64,000 bases of DNA from Acorus gramineus (taxonomy: Eukaryota > Streptophyta > Magnoliopsida > Acorales > Acoraceae), in contig CM060849.1 in NCBI GenBank assembly GCA_030737835.1, positions 30,679,080-30,743,079 of the forward strand, given 5' to 3'. Below, in pieces: positions 1-12,291 of this stretch; positions within the stretch are counted from its first letter, which is position 1, and every line of letters begins with the position of its first letter. Made by a program: the position numbers and the translations under genes. The notes beneath the pieces are model-generated. The model did no database searches, was not told the DNA's origin, and saw only the letters and a program-made list of their open reading frames with translations.

Positions 1-748
1 ATAGATCTAGTTTTAAAAGGTCTCTTCAAGAGAGAATTCGTCGTTGTCTCCTGGTGGTGTTGTAGGTGACCAGATTGCGAGATAAACAACTAGATAATCG
101 CCTAGGCCTTCCAGTTGAAGATGTTTCATGCTTTATCCGTTGTAGTACTCAGCTTCTTCGTGACTTCTAAAAGGGTATGAGCAAATACATGTCGTTTTGT
201 ATATTCTTTGATCCACATTTTCCAACAACCGATGTTTGTGTCGATTGAACTTTATGATTTTTAGCTCTTCATCTTCTGCAGCCATTACTCCCTCTCGAAT
301 CCCAATCGACGAATATCAAGATGATGACTGGTACCAGTTGTTTCACTACAGTATAACATATCAGATCTGCTCTAAACTAGTTTTTGTGGAACAAACCTTC
401 TTCGGAAAATAAATTTATATAATAATAGATGTATAGGGATGATGAACACAAGCAATCACAAAAAAAATTAATAATAACATCACCATCAAAGAAAAATAAT
501 GTCAGATGTCTGATCCAACGCAATCTAATTAGGTAATTAAGTTTGCAAAAGTAATGAATGCACTTCGCATTTATTTACACATATCCAAAGAAACCTCTTG
601 ACAACATGGCTCTTTGTTGCATTTGCCCTCTCAATGGACATACTATATATTAAATATAATAGATATCATAATTTGATCAAATAAGTTATGTAACGTAGGA
701 AAAATAATGAAAATATATAAGTTAAGGCAATCAAATTCAATCTACAAT

Positions 749-3314
749 TCAAGGCTTCTCTTCAAGTGCAGCTTCATATATCCTCTTAAAAGCCTGTTCC
801 ATGCATGTTGTTAACAATTTAGGGTCAATGAAACCTTTCTCTGTCCCCATTGCCACCTTCAATTTCCCCATGTAGCTCACAATAGTTATTCTGAGGCTCT
901 GTAATGAGCAAGACATCAATAAAAAAACTATTTAGAACCATCTTGGTTTATGTACTTTTATGTCACAAAACATGTATGATTAATCAAATCACCTGAGGGA
1001 CACCAACAACCATGAAGTGGAAGCTCCGTATGGGATGATCGGCGAGCGACATCTTCTCCTTTGGACCGATCAAATTCGATATGGCCATGCTCGTGTTCTT
1101 CATTGTCGAATGGACGTATCGCGCGGTCACCTGTGTCACCGGGTCGAGTTCAGATGCATAACTCAATGGTTATAAAGGATATTTGCGACCAACAGGTCAT
1201 AAATTATGTGCGTGTGCGTGTGTTTATCAACCTCTGGGCCTCGAAATCTCCTCATGGTCTCTAGGAGTTGGCTAGTGAGGAAAACTCCGAGAGAGCTTTT
1301 CTTCCTTTTGATGAGCCGCTTCACCTTGGAAATGATTTTGAGTGGGTCATCCTTGTCGGGGCTGTCTCGAGTCGGGATGGAGACATGTAGGAACCCAAAT
1401 CTGTTCCCCCATGAGGATTCCGCATCAGGTTTGGTCATCTCTTTGGGGCTCTTATAGTTTTTGTCAATGACCCTTGTGTTGAGCAACACCAATGCTGTTG
1501 CTTGAGCTAAATTGGATTCGTCGCCGGCACTTTGCATGTAGAGTTGGATTCCACGGAATATTATTCCACACATGATGTCATTCACCGTCTGATTTACAGG
1601 CATGTTGATGACTGTGTTTGGGTCGTAAAAAAGGTTGCGTGTAATAGAGTTTATATATATATATGGACAAAGAGAGAGAAATTATGGTTTTGTTTATAAA
1701 AGACTTCTTTCATTGTTCTATTCTTTTACAAATAATATCACACACACTTCCAACTACATTCTTGTACACAACCCCACTTTTGATATTTTGATTTTGTTAA
1801 GATATGCATATCATGAAAAAATACGTATTCATAAAAATGATATACAAGGAATTGTATGTGCATACTCTTTACACAAAAATTAAACGAACACTTGTTTCAT
1901 CTAATGAAAAAAACAAGATGTATTTTATTATAAACTAGGATTAGAGACAAAACAGGATTGCATTCAAGACTGTATAGGGTTGGTCATAATAATAATAATT
2001 TACACCATATATATATCAATAAAAGGTGTATGGGGAAGTTGGTGCATGCGGTGTCAGGGGTGGGATCAAATAGTCTGTAGTGTTCTACAGGCTCCTTTCA
2101 GTAGCAATTAAAACATTGTTATCATGTATAAACTTTTACTATTAAGTGACTCTGTTTTTAGAATGGGTAAGTGGAGGACAATTTAAATATTTTACTCTAT
2201 CTATATGGCATTACAAAAGACTCACCCCGCCAATCCTGGCCTTTACTCGCCGGATGTTGTCGAGTGAGAACGTCACGAACGAGATCTCAATCGGCCTGAA
2301 CTCGACCCTGTCCATCCCAGACCTTATCGGGCTCACCCCGTCCTCAAAGAACGTGCTCTTTGCCAGCCCCCAAGCGAGGTCGCTCACCGTGTTTATCACC
2401 AGCGACAGAAAACCAGGGCCACAGGTGCCGACCTTCTTGGCGGCGGCGTTGTTGCCGGGGAATGTGAGGGGGAGGGAGGGGTCGTCGGCCCTCTTGACGC
2501 AGGAGAAGAGGGCGCTCATGAGTGAGAAGCCGTCGCCGAGGGCGTGGTGAAGCTTGAAGATGATGGTGCCCTCGCCGTCTCTGGTGGGGTACTTGATTAC
2601 GTGGAGCTCCCACAATGGACGGCTCTCCGGGAGCCGGTCCATACCGACTTTGGACACATAGTCTTGGACGAGCTCGTCGTAGGCCGGAGGAGAGAGTCCG
2701 GCGGGGAAGACTGGGACCTTGACGTGGTCTACAAGGTTGACTTTGACCCTCCTCCATTGTTGCACTCCCCGCTCGTTCTTCACCTGAATCCATTTTATTG
2801 TCAGGGGTACGTAGTTTGTAAATACGTTTGAATTGATCTTTTCTTTTACATAAATAAAAAAATAAAAAAAAACTTGAATTTGCTTAAAAAAAAAATATAA
2901 GTTTAATAAAGAGCTTGATTTCTACTTTTAATATAAAAAGTACATTAATTATTTAAAAATTAACGAAATTGAGTTTCTTATGAATTACCCTTAGATTTTT
3001 ACCAAGCTGCTATAGAAGAAGAAAAAAAGTTGTTATATTATTTATTGTGGTTCATGAATTGAATGGAAATGAGAGAGATGTACATGTACCATGACGGAGG
3101 AGAAGCGAGGATTGATTGGCAAGAAGAGGGTGTCTAGGAGGGGAAACGTTTGGGAGTCGTCGATGGGGACGTCCAACTCGAATACACAGAGGATGCACAC
3201 GCAGAGGGCGGAGCTGTTGAAGTACTGGCCCGTCGGGCTCACCGGCTCTTCTTCTTCAGCTTCTCCGATCTCGGCCGCCTCCACCTCCACCGCCAAGTGT
3301 TTTGACCCCATCAT
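749..3314 (-). CDS. WSD1-like wax ester synthase/diacylglycerol acyltransferase, copy A
   Basis: Five exons on the minus strand: 3314-3090, 2783-2226, 1588-1232, 1130-993 and 898-749. All junctions are GT-AG and phase 0, and the spliced product is 475 residues, close to the usual length of plant WSD1 proteins (about 480). Exon 1 carries the typical start of the family (SPTGQYFNSSAL). Exon 2 carries the acyltransferase motif HHALGDG at about residues 154-160. Exons 3-5 match the C-terminal WS/DGAT (DUF1298) domain, including NTSMAISNLIGP and FMVVGVPQ. Members of this family join fatty alcohols or diacylglycerol to acyl-CoA at the ER, making wax esters or triacylglycerol for cuticular wax. No frameshift or stop is visible, so it looks functional. 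Substrate preference cannot be read from sequence. Two adjacent ATGs begin the ORF; either could be the start. Confidence 0.9.
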
Positions 3315-3373
3315 AGTGGAAGTGTATATATCCGAAATAAAGACTTGAGTGGTGGCTCTTGTTCTGTTGAAGT

Positions 3374-3382
3374 CTTTATATA
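3374..3382 (-). promoter_or_regulatory. TATA box of WSD copy A
   Basis: On the minus strand the sequence reads TATATAAAG, about 60 bp upstream of the start codon. The same box at the same distance precedes copy B. This spacing leaves a short 5' UTR of roughly 30 bases. Confidence 0.6.
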
Positions 3383-4283
3383 TACAACAAAAAACCTGAA
3401 ATCATAAATGTTCACCTGCTACAGACCTTCAACTGTTGGTTTTTAGGACATGATCGCCGAGTCATCCAAATCCACTTTGTCCTCAACAGGACTAGTGGGA
3501 ACCTGGACCTGAACACATTAAGCCCCGCATATAATTTTGTCGATTAACTAACTTAGATATATATCAGATATATATAAGTTAGTTAAACTGAGACTGAGCT
3601 AGTTGAAAGTCTGATGATAAAAATTCGATTGCAATGCCATGTGATCCAATACTATTTTTCAACTCCGGCCATGGCTGCAGATTCCTTTAATTATAAGGTA
3701 AAAAACAAACGAGGAAACTAACCTTCAATTATGAACGATAAAAATATGACAAATGAAACAGAATCTTTTCCATGATCACAAAGAGACATTAGTTGCGGAA
3801 TCCAGATTGGTTTTGTACAGCTCACCAGAGGTTCCATCGTACAAGACGAAACTTAACCATAATTATTTAGCCTACAAAATCTTACACCAGACATAAAACT
3901 AGAGTAAGCATCTATTTATGTTATTTGTTTTCCAAGCTTTTATAATAATAATACATGTTATCCAATATTTAAACAATAAAATTTATCTTACATACGTTCC
4001 AGGGTAAAAATAAAACATTTTACATGGGGTGTTGGTACATGCAGTCACTAAATACACCTGAATCACATACATTTAATAAACTAGTACTGAGCCTCTCACG
4101 ACTGAAACCCAAAACCCCTTCCGGTGGGAGTCTCTCCCCGGCGTTTTGGCTCGGCGGCGAGCCCTGTCCCACTGAGGGAGCCTGCACCCCTCATCTTCCT
4201 CTGCTCCAAAATCGAAACCCCCTTCTCCCTCCCCTGGCTCAGTTGATAACATCCTAAAAACCCTATCTTCTCCCATTCCCTCC

Positions 4284-5883
4284 ATGGCTCGTGTCGTCGG
4301 ATCGTCGGCCGGCGCTGCTTCCTCCTCCATCAGTCACCCTTCCCCTGTCCCCGGCCTTCTCGCTAACCCAGCCCACCCCCGCCCCAACCTGTCCCGCTCA
4401 AACCCTCCTCGCCCCCGCTCTCAACGCATCAATGTTCCTCCTCCCCCTGTCTGCGAGGAGGCGAAGCCATGGTCCAGCTTCTTCAAAGCCCTGGCGACCA
4501 AGCATTTCAATAATGCCGTGGAATTTTTCTCTCCCATTGTGGATGGCTCGCAGAAGATCGCGATCCTCGAGGAAGATGAGGTTGTTGAAGCTGAATACGC
4601 CTGGGGATTCATCCTAGTTGGGTACGTATGGGGTATTTCTTCTGTCTACACTCCTTTCTTACAATTTGTCAACAGAATGTGGAAACCCAAGGGAGAGATC
4701 CATCTTTCTCTCCAAGGGAATGGTTTTTTTATGGTAAGATTTGATCAAGAGGAAGATCTAACCCATGTTCTGGAAGACGGGCCATGGTCAATGGCCAACA
4801 GACCATTTGTCATTCAAAAATGAAATCGCAGCATACGATTTGAAAAGGAAAGGCTGAACTCGATTCCACTCTGGATCAAGTTCCCTAACCTGCTGCCCCT
4901 TCATTTTTGGTCCAATACCTGCATTGGGAAGATAGCCAGGCTGATTGGAATCCCCCTGTACTTAGACTCCGCCACTGCTCTCCGAACAAGATCTGCTTAT
5001 GCTCGAGTATGTGTGGAAGTAGAGGCGGGCTCTGAGCTACCAGATGAGGTCTTTGTAGAGGTTCGAAATGGGAACCGAGAGGCAATCCGAGTTACTTATG
5101 ATTGGAAGCCTGAGGCCTGCTCACATTGTAGTACTTTCGGACATGAAGACAGCATCTGCTGCAAACATCCAAGATTCACCCAACCTGCTGCAAAAGCAGC
5201 CCCCCCCCCCCCCCCCCCCCCTACCACCAATCTGTCCCATGGTCCTTCTAATGCCTCAACGAGCATACCCTCCACCAAGAATGAATCTGCTCCTTCCCTT
5301 GCAGTGGAGACCACAACAACTATCCCTGCTCACCTAGACATTGGAGATCAAACAATTACTCCAACAACTGGAGGCGTATCCGTGTCCAAGGTTGTTCGAT
5401 CCCTCACCTAAAGAGATATCCCACTCTCTTTCTCAGAACAATTCATCCACATCCCCAACTTCTACCCCTTCTCACAATAACGCATATGTGGTCATTTCCC
5501 ATACACCATCTCTTGGTGAAACACCTAAGAATACACTACCCAAGTCTTCCTCAGAAACAATCACTAAGGCTGAAACCCCCATCACCCAGCAGGTCGATGA
5601 AGTGATGGTCTCTTCTTCCTCTCTCATTCAGAGGGAGGTGGTGGAAATTTTCCCCCCTACTTATATGTTCTCTTGCCCACTAGCAACAGAATCGAATCCA
5701 GATATGAACCTGCAAGTTGTGCTATACCCCAAATCTATTCAGGAAGCATCCAATGTAAAGACAAAGCGATCAAAAAAATCCACAGCTCCTTCCTCATCTC
5801 AATCAGTTCAGGCCCAAGGTACTAAGCAATCCAAGCAGTCAAAGAAGCCCGCCAAATCTCAATCGCAGGCTCACGCCTGCTGA
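4284..5883 (+). pseudogene. LINE A ORF1 (DUF4283 plus CCHC zinc knuckle)
   Basis: The reading frame starts at 4284 and runs to a TGA at 4821-4823, then continues in the same frame to 5411. One in-frame stop therefore breaks it after about 179 residues. The N-terminal part is a DUF4283-type RNA-binding domain (for example the segment ending DGPWSMANRPFVIQK). A zinc knuckle CSHCSTFGHEDSIC follows at about 5119-5160. A run of about 20 cytosines near 5200 encodes a proline tract and is a likely place for slippage. The frame then shifts, and a serine/threonine/lysine-rich tail runs to 5883. In plant L1 elements this protein binds the element RNA. Confidence 0.8.
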
Positions 5884-5916
5884 GATAGTCCCTCCTTCCT
5901 TTTTGTTTGGTTTCCC

Positions 5917-8157
5917 ATGGATTGCACTTTTTGGAACATTTGAGGGATCAATAGCAAAGAGAAACAGATGGATGTAAAAATTTTTTTACAAAAAATAGCA
6001 CTCCAATCATCTGCTTAATGGAAACTAAAGTTGATAAACATAAGGCTCCCTCAATAGGGCTGCGCATCCTACCAAATCACCATTTTTTCACCCCAAATAT
6101 CAGAGGCAGACTGTGGGTATTATGGCAAGCTCAATTAGTACATGTTGAATCGATCCAGTTTTCGAATCAATACATTCACTGCAAAATTTTCCCAACAAAC
6201 CAAGCAGCTCCTCCATTTTATCTCACGGCAGTATACGCCTCTAACTCAGTCTCCGAAAGAAAGCTCCTGTGGGCAGACCTACAATCTTTAGCTACAAGTG
6301 TTGGATCTGACAAATGGATCTTAGGAGGTGATTTTAATGAAGTCCGTTACTCCCATGAAAAAGTGGGTGGAGGGAATGCTCATTCGAGAAGGATTTCTTG
6401 GTTCAATAATTGTATCTCAGCCTGTTTTCTACAGGATTTGAGGACAATGGAGCCTCCCACTCATTCATCTTGTGCAACTTTGATTGACAAGATAAGGAAA
6501 AAACTCCAATCTTGGTCATCTCTTCTCCTTTCTAAAGCTGGTAGGCTGGAATTAGTGAAATTCGTTTTACTCAGCTTCAGTTTCTATTGGACCTCGGGCT
6601 TTTTTCTTCCTCGCAGAACTATCAAAATCATTGAAAAAACCATCCGTAGCTTCCTTTGGGATGATGAAGAGGGTTCTCACAAGCCACATGCAGTCAATTG
6701 GAACCAAGTCTGCCTCCCAAAAGAAGAAGGGGGTCTAGGCATCCTAAAGTTGGTGGACTGGAATACCGCCTCCATGGGAGTTCATTTCTGGGAAGTTGTC
6801 TCCAATAACCCCTCCCTTTGGGCATCATGGGTGAAGAACGGATACTTGAGAGGTAAAAACATATGGTCCACTACACCATCTATTGGGAGCTCCTCAGTTT
6901 GGAAAAAAATTATGAGCTCTCTTCTCTGGTTACGGTTGCAGACACAATTCCTCATCTTTGAAGGCCACTCGATCAACCTTTGAGACGATCCATGGCTTCA
7001 TGGACATGGCCTAACACATCATTTTAATGGCCAGATTTGCCTTAATTGGGGACCACCTCTTTCAACCACGGTAAATCGTCTGATTGAACATGGAAAATGG
7101 TTGAAACCACCTCGATGGCCTGTGGGCTATGATACAGTTTGGGAGGAGATTTCTGAACTGGATGTTGGTGGAATTGGTGAAAGATATACTGGTTTGGACA
7201 GGACACAAAACAGGAAAAGTTACAACAACAGCGGCTTGGAATTCTGTCAGGAACAAACAAACCCATCTTGACAGGACCAAGACTATCTGGCAGCCCTCTC
7301 AACCACCCAGATACAGCTTTCTATGTTGGCAAGCATCCCTCAACCGACTTCCCACCCTTGACAGACTTCTCAAAAAAAATCTTGTGCCTTCCTCCCATTG
7401 TGCTCTCTGCTCCTCTGGTGAGGAATCCATCTCCCACCTCTTTTTACACTGCCAATATTCAGCCTATGTATGGACCTCCTTTATCAAAATCTTGAGATTA
7501 TCAAGGACCTCCCACACTGTCTTGGGAGATCGGTTAGTTTGGTTTCTTTCCAATGCCAAATCAAAAGGGGAAAAATCAATGTTGTCTTTCCTTATGTCCA
7601 CCATTGTATGGTTGCTGTGGGAATCAAGGAATAATAAAATCTTTCGAAGCTCCTCCATGCCCAAGTCAGTGTTTGTCAAACGTATCATTCATGCTACAAA
7701 ATTCAGGTTTAAAGGCACCCACATGGAAGACAATGGCTCTTCCCTATGATCATCAATCAGCAAGCTATTTGGGCTTATTCTAAATGATCCACAAAGCTCC
7801 TCAAAGGCAGTTTCTTGGACTCCTCCCCTAATGCACTGGGTAAAAATTAAGTCTGATTGTTCCAAAGGAGACGATCGTTTCGGGTACGGGGCAATAGTCA
7901 TAGACTACCAAGGTGATTGTTTACAAGCCATTGCAGTTCGATCCCGGGCAGCTTCCATCAATATTCTAGAACTCAAAGGTGTGGTCTCTGGTCTACAACT
8001 CACAACTACCACTGTCAATCCGGCCCTCTTCTATGTATGGGCTGAAACAGACTCTACCACAGTAGTTGCATGGATTCAAGGGAGGGGCATCATCCCATGG
8101 ACTGCATTCCGAGACCTTAGGAAAATCAATCAGCTCCTATTGAATTTTAAAGCCTGA
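5917..8157 (+). pseudogene. LINE A ORF2 remnant (endonuclease, RT tail, zf-RVT, RNase H)
   Basis: The probable start is the ATG at 5917, followed nine codons later by a TGA where related elements have arginine. The endonuclease domain is visible from about 6018 to 6470 (METK, then GGDFNEV). At about 6475 the sequence jumps straight to the far C-terminal region of the reverse transcriptase (LIDKIRKKLQSWSS, then RSFLWDD), so the polymerase core with its YxDD motif is gone. A frameshift separates the segment ending at 6983 from the zf-RVT segment at 7129-7749. The RNase H domain (7831-8157) keeps recognisable acidic positions in LELKG and ETDSTT. No functional protein can be made from this copy. 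Confidence 0.85.
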
Positions 8158-8524
8158 AGGTCACTCATATTTACCGCGAAGGAAATCAAGTAACGGACTA
8201 CCTAGCTGTGGCTCAATCCCCTTTGGGCAGCACCATATTTCACCCCGAACAGCTTGGGACTGAACTTACCTCCCTGATTAAGGCTGATAAAGAGGGTAAC
8301 ATATACCTCAGAACTTGTTAACAACATACTCTCCCATCTGGTCTTACTTCTTGTTAAAGGCTGAGAGATAAAACTCTCTATAGCATCAAATTGTAATTGT
8401 TGGGGGTTGAGAGATTTTTTGCCTCACTCCTCAAGTTTTCTTCTCTTTTCTTCTGATGTATAATATCTTACTTGAAATGAAATTATTTACAAAGCAAAAA
8501 AAAAAAAAAATACACCTGAATCTC

Positions 8525-9081
8525 AGTTTAGCCGGATGGGGCTAAAAGGGGGCTAGGGATTCGAGAGGCCAAAAGGGGAAGTTTTAACAAAGTATGTTTT
8601 TCGATACATTTAGTGGAGGTAGCTAACCAACTGTACTTGGGATTGTAAAATGGAATAGGTGTAACAAAGCTTCTATTCATTAGATTTTTTTTATTTTTTT
8701 TTACACATTGTATAAATGAGTTCATATGATTCATTAGAGTATAAATTTTTTTGTACAGAATTATATATCTTATTAGATAAAATTTATTATTTATTTAAAA
8801 AATAAAAAAGATATACACTATATTTGAAATTGAAAACCGGCTAAATCTAATATTTTCCATCAATTTGATACACTTTTCTAATTGCACGTGAGGTTAGCCA
8901 TAAATATAGAATGAATATTATTTTTATTTTAGAAGATGGGTGTCCCGAGAATTTGATCTTTTGTCATCTTTTATGGAGAGGGAGGTGTTAGCCGATTTTT
9001 TAAAAGCTCATTTCGCAATAAAATGAATGTTGTCACATGCAAATTTTTATATACAACAAGGTGTGTGCGATATTATTTTAC

Positions 9082-9138
<57 letters not shown>

Positions 9139-9325
9139 GATATCCGGCAGACCATGTGCCCCAACATTTTGGTGCAAGATAAGAGGTTGATCGTTCGATC
9201 AGCGATCTGTCGATCGAAAAACAGCAAGATATATCCAGCTAGCCGATGTCGTAAAAAACAAAAAAAAACCCCAAAAATCTCTCTCTCTCTCTCTCTCCTT
9301 TCACTTTGTTTTTTTTATGAATCTT
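8525..9325. other. Intergenic stretch with simple repeats
   Basis: No gene is visible. The region is AT-rich. It contains a compound microsatellite of (TA)n followed by (GA)n at about 9081-9134, and a (CT)n run near 9280-9298. Confidence 0.6.
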
Positions 9326-9645
9326 AATCAGATCTGAATGTCTCTCCTTTATCTCTATTTTATTTATTTTAATTTAAATATCAAATTTGAACATCTTTTA
9401 TATATATATATATGAAAATCAGATCCAAACAGCACCCCATCTCGCCAACCTGTGGTGCTCCGTTCCGGGCCTCCGGCACCCCCTCCGGCACCATCCCCGT
9501 CCTGGCACCCCACCCATTCATTGCAAATGTTTTTTTTTAACCTTATTTGATTATCTTATTATTCAGCGTTTTGGTTTCATTTGTTGTTTTTTTATTATTT
9601 ATTATTATTTAGAGTTTTGGTTTCTTTCTTTCTTTTTTTTTTTTC
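9326..9645 (+). repeat. Dispersed repeat, plus-strand copy
   Basis: This segment matches the reverse complement of about 15650-16040. The shared core includes the sequence around CACCCCACCCATTCATTGCA (9507-9526 here) followed by a T-run and TTGATTATCT. A GC-rich part (CCGGCACC repeats) is followed by a very T-rich part. I do not recognise the family. It could be part of a non-autonomous transposon present twice in opposite orientation. Confidence 0.6.
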
Positions 9646-10580
9646 AGGAATGGGAGGTAGTCAATCTCATTGTTGTCAATGGTTTGTCTTTTTTTTCTTT
9701 TTTAGTGGAGACTATTGAAATGGTTTATGCAATGGAATGAGGCTTGTGAATATCAAAGTTCATTTTCACAGCATCTTTAACCACACTATTTAAATATTAC
9801 TTATATTTAAGAGCCAATAAAGATAGGATGTCATCTAGGGAATGCACTCTCCAACTTTGCTCCCTCAATGACTTCTTACATAATTTTTTTATTAATAAAA
9901 TGTGATGTAGGCCCATTCGAAATATTTATTTCACACAGTGTAATGTGAGGCTCATGCAACAGAGAACCAAATTTCACTCTTACATGTAGGAAGACTTCCT
10001 CATCAGAAAATACTTAATATTAAATATTGGGAGCCGATTAGAGTTTTTTTTATTATTATTTCTCTCCAAATATGAGTTAGGAGCCTGAACTCCATCCTTT
10101 GGATTTAAAAGTGCAATTAAATTATATACTATCTCATGTCTGTAATTTGGTACCCTGACATTGTTGTATTGTGAGCAGGAAACTTCCCAGCAACCACATC
10201 CTTGTTTGCTTTTAATTTCTAGTACAAAATGTGTAGGCACCCACACACTTTCTATATTTAAAATAAAACCTTCAATCATGATGCAATGTTCTGCAAGTGG
10301 GATAAATGCAATTAAGTTAATTAACAGAGCTGAATAATATTGTTATTTCATCTGGATGGCATTATCGAGTGTTGCATTAAGTTAACTGGAATGAATAATA
10401 TTGTTATTTCATCTGGCTGACATTATCCAGAGTGGATTTTATTTATTTGTTCTATTTGCAAGGCGTTGGAACTCCACCAATTCAAGGAAGAATATTTTGT
10501 GTGCAATTTTTTTGCAAGTTACCTTAAAAAAGTTTTTTTTTTTTTTTGTTAATTTTTGTACAATGAGATAGAAGCACACA
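9646..10580. other. Intergenic, no gene seen
   Basis: AT-rich sequence without a convincing gene. A near-direct repeat of about 60 bp occurs around 10330-10440 (both copies contain GAATAATATTGTTATTTCAT). Confidence 0.5.
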
Positions 10581-10964
10581 TTTTTTTTTTATTGGTAATC
10601 AAAACTGTATTGCTATGTAACACTTGGAACTTTACAAAAAATTACATTAGTGGAACCTTGCATCCAGAGAGGTGAAGGAGAGCAACTAATCATTCATACC
10701 TTTGGATCAAGTAACATTTTTAATGAAAGACAAGAGTGGAATAATCAACTCCTACACCGAGTATACTGAGTACCCGCCTTGTCCAGCTCAAGAGCTATCC
10801 GCAATTCATGCCATAGTTGGGAGGGAGAGATAGTGGTAACACCCCTCGCCGATTGAAAAGAGTCTAAGATGTCAGCAATTCCCTTCACGATGTATATAAG
10901 AAATTTTCTAGTGCCGAAGAAGGAGAAGTCCTTGATAGATGTGGTGCAGAGATTGAATGGAGGA

Positions 10965-11435
10965 CTAGGGGAAGGAACCTTTCTCTAGGACCCATGCACA
11001 GGCTGTAGTAGAGTCGGCTTCAATCCATACATTTGGAAAGTTGAGGCAAATAACTAGCCATAACCCCGCCTCAAGAGTTTTAAGCTCAAGAAGATTGATC
11101 GAGGGCAAATCGTTTTGGCCAGCAATTCCATAGATGAAGTTAGCTTTATCACTACGAAGCAGGGTCCCATAGCCTCCCCTATCATCCGTAAGAGAGCCAT
11201 CCGAGTTAATCTTTATCCATCCAACCTGAGGAGGGACCCATCTTACTAGAGAGGAGGATGCATTAATTTCAGAGATCGAGATTGAAAAGAAGGACTCAAT
11301 TTTGACAATAGCAGGGGACATCATGGCCTTTAGACTGAAAGAGCTACACTTGCTTGTGATATCAGCCTTAATTATTTTGAGTAAAAGCACTTTGTGGTTA
11401 AATTTTCCAGAGAAGATTCTAGAATTCCTTTCCAT
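10965..11435 (-). pseudogene. LINE B RNase H domain remnant
   Basis: A 156-residue frame carries an RNase H-like domain: WIKINSDGSLTDDRGGYG (first acidic position), LLELKTLEAG (catalytic glutamate) and IEADSTTACAW (second aspartate). The RNase H of LINE A is organised in the same way. The frame opens with residues from the end of the zf-RVT domain (MERNSRIF). There is no proper start codon context; it is the 3' end of a broken ORF2. Confidence 0.75.
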
Positions 11436-11745
11436 CCAGACATGCCAACAAAATATGGTTATAGAGATCTACAAAAGAGACTTCTAAATCGGGCAAACCA
11501 CCAAGGAATTTAACCACTAAGGAAGGTTTCCAAAGGTTCAAGGAATTGGGGAAGTAATGAGCTGACCCTTAATAAGTTCACAGAAAATGTACCTCGCGTA
11601 GGAGCAGTTGAGGAATAAGTGATCAGCATCCTCAATCCCCAAACTGTAGAGGAGGTAGGATGCATCATTTACAAGCCATTTGCGCAGAAGGCAGGTACAT
11701 GTAGGGAGCTTATCATGAAAAACTTGCCATTGACAATGATTTGAG

Positions 11746-12291
11746 TGTTGGGAAGGTTATCGCGGAAGCCACCAACAAACACGAGATCGAACACAAGAAC
11801 GAAACATCACAACACACGAAGAACACAAGATATACGTGGTTCGGCCTAGGCCTACATCCACGGGGCAAAAAACAGAGAATCCACTTTGATAGTTGAGATA
11901 CATTAAGAGACTCACAACTCTCTCATGGAGTTACCCTCTCTTAGAACCCTCTCAACCTTTCCTTAGGATCTCTACATTGTATACATTGCCTAGTCTTGCC
12001 ATGAAACCCTAGAAGATATTTATAGAGATAAATAACTTCCTCCCAAGTAATCTCCTAATTAACAAACAAACATTGTTCCCATTAATTAGGAGAAAACATT
12101 GTTCCCATTAATTAAGAGATATTCACTCTCCTAATTAACAAACAAATATTGTTTCCTATTTTAGGAGATTCACTTTAAATATTAATTAAGATCAAATCTT
12201 AAATAATATTCAACTCATTAAGTGTCCAACCTAATATGGTTTCATAATGGCCATCCGATGTGATACACCGGATCGAGACATAATCCCAACA
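11746..12291 (-). repeat. 3' LTR of the small non-autonomous element
   Basis: It is 546 bp against 523 bp for the partner LTR. The extra length comes mainly from a second copy of an ATTGTTCCCATTAATTA unit near 12070-12115. Otherwise the two LTRs are nearly identical by eye, so the insertion is young. Confidence 0.9.

Larger units (their letters stand above)
1..4064. repeat. Duplicated WSD block, copy A
   Basis: This stretch is homologous, with many substitutions and small indels, to about 31990-35730. The similarity covers the WSD gene, its 3' flank (for example the shared stretch around 100-190 and 32060-32150) and its 5' flank (about 3330-4050 and 35190-35730). The block was therefore duplicated as genomic DNA, introns included, and not through a spliced transcript. 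Bases 3383-4050 hold no gene that I can see. Copy A is followed directly by a LINE that copy B lacks. Confidence 0.85.
4065..8508 (+). mobile_element. L1-type LINE with intact ends and an internal deletion (LINE A)
   Basis: The insert is bounded by a perfect 14-bp target-site duplication (AATACACCTGAATC at 4051-4064 and 8509-8522) and ends in a poly(A) tail (about 8496-8508). It carries an ORF1 with a DUF4283-type domain and CCHC knuckle, then an endonuclease start, the C-terminal tail of reverse transcriptase, a zf-RVT domain and an RNase H domain. The central reverse-transcriptase core is missing. The duplicated block at 35.7 kb has no LINE at the matching place, so insertion happened after the gene duplication, or the copies differed already. 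Several stops and frameshifts show it is dead. Confidence 0.92.

Noticed and set aside
2344-2793. Arginine/proline-rich minus-strand frame over WSD exon 2, also at 34362-34832
   Set aside because: An out-of-frame shadow of the GC-rich acyltransferase exon; the true frame has the HHxxxDG motif.
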